Source: Thalassoglobus neptunius (GTDB lineage Bacteria > Planctomycetota > Planctomycetia > Planctomycetales > Planctomycetaceae). From it: a stretch of 36,734 bases of DNA. Location of the stretch: positions 1-36,734 of the forward strand of contig NZ_SIHI01000032.1 of NCBI RefSeq assembly GCF_007859735.1. The letters are read 5' to 3'. The notes beneath the pieces are model-generated. The model did no database searches. It saw only the letters and a list, made by a program, of their open reading frames with translations, and was not told the origin of the DNA. Positions 36,633 through 36,734 of this stretch are shown here, piece after piece. Within the stretch, counting starts at the first letter, position 1. Every line of letters starts with the position of its first letter. The translations under genes were made by a program, and so were the position numbers.

Positions 36633-36734
36633 CGCTCGACGGAGAGGGTGTGACGGAATAAAAGCGTAGCGCCCAGATGATCACTTGTTGTCAGGTGTTC
36701 AGACTTTTGGTTTTCACCATTTGTTTGAACTGAT

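Noticed and set aside
1-36734. tRNA, rRNA or CRISPR array
   Set aside because: No cloverleaf with a GTTCGA-type loop, no rRNA core sequence and no regularly spaced repeats were seen by eye; a tRNAscan or CRISPR search was not possible.

Overview
The window looks like a piece of a Planctomycetes chromosome, probably Planctomycetales. The evidence is family content: a giant secreted protein with planctomycete cytochrome motifs plus DUF1549/DUF1553 modules, two twin-arginine DUF1501 proteins beside it, a seven-gene MoxR/Bat operon with a DUF4381 gene, a zinc-ribbon/WD40 membrane protein, and a sialate-esterase-like protein fused to a sialidase-like half. No tRNA, rRNA or CRISPR array was recognised. 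Several starts sit downstream of the longest reading frame because the upstream TTG or GTG lacks a ribosome binding site; each case is explained in its entry.

Layout. 1-200: the tail of an IS3-family transposase cut by the window edge. 507-908: a small membrane zinc-ribbon protein (+). 969-9240: a minus-strand cluster read as giant cytochrome/WD40/DUF1549/DUF1553 protein, then two DUF1501 Tat proteins. 9697-11032: a small BON-like protein and a ComB-family phosphatase (+). 11128-17337: the Bat operon on minus (moxR, DUF58, DUF4381, two VWA proteins, TPR, BatD), most genes overlapping by 1-4 bases. 17614-20688: a zinc-ribbon/TM/WD40 protein (-), with a weak hypothetical ORF upstream. 21359-27059: der, a PLP aminotransferase-like enzyme, the esterase/sialidase-like protein and a beta-hydroxyacid dehydrogenase, all minus. 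27399-29240: a multipass membrane protein (+) whose 3' end overlaps glnE tail to tail. 29192-34011: glnE and a DUF4432 gene (-). 34385-36000: a family 2 glycosyltransferase and a permuted papain-like protein (+). 36122-36632: a secreted zinc metallopeptidase gene broken by one extra G in a G6 run.

How the parts work together. The Bat operon is a textbook assembly: a MoxR AAA+ ATPase with VWA, TPR and BatD membrane partners, probably acting on envelope proteins. The 969-9240 cluster is the usual planctomycete pairing of DUF1549/1553 and DUF1501 proteins, function still unproven. The most notable single gene is glnE: between its two nucleotidyltransferase halves it carries about 200 residues with two ACT-like segments resembling the glutamine-sensing tail of GlnD. 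If confirmed, this adenylyltransferase could sense an amino acid directly instead of only through PII.
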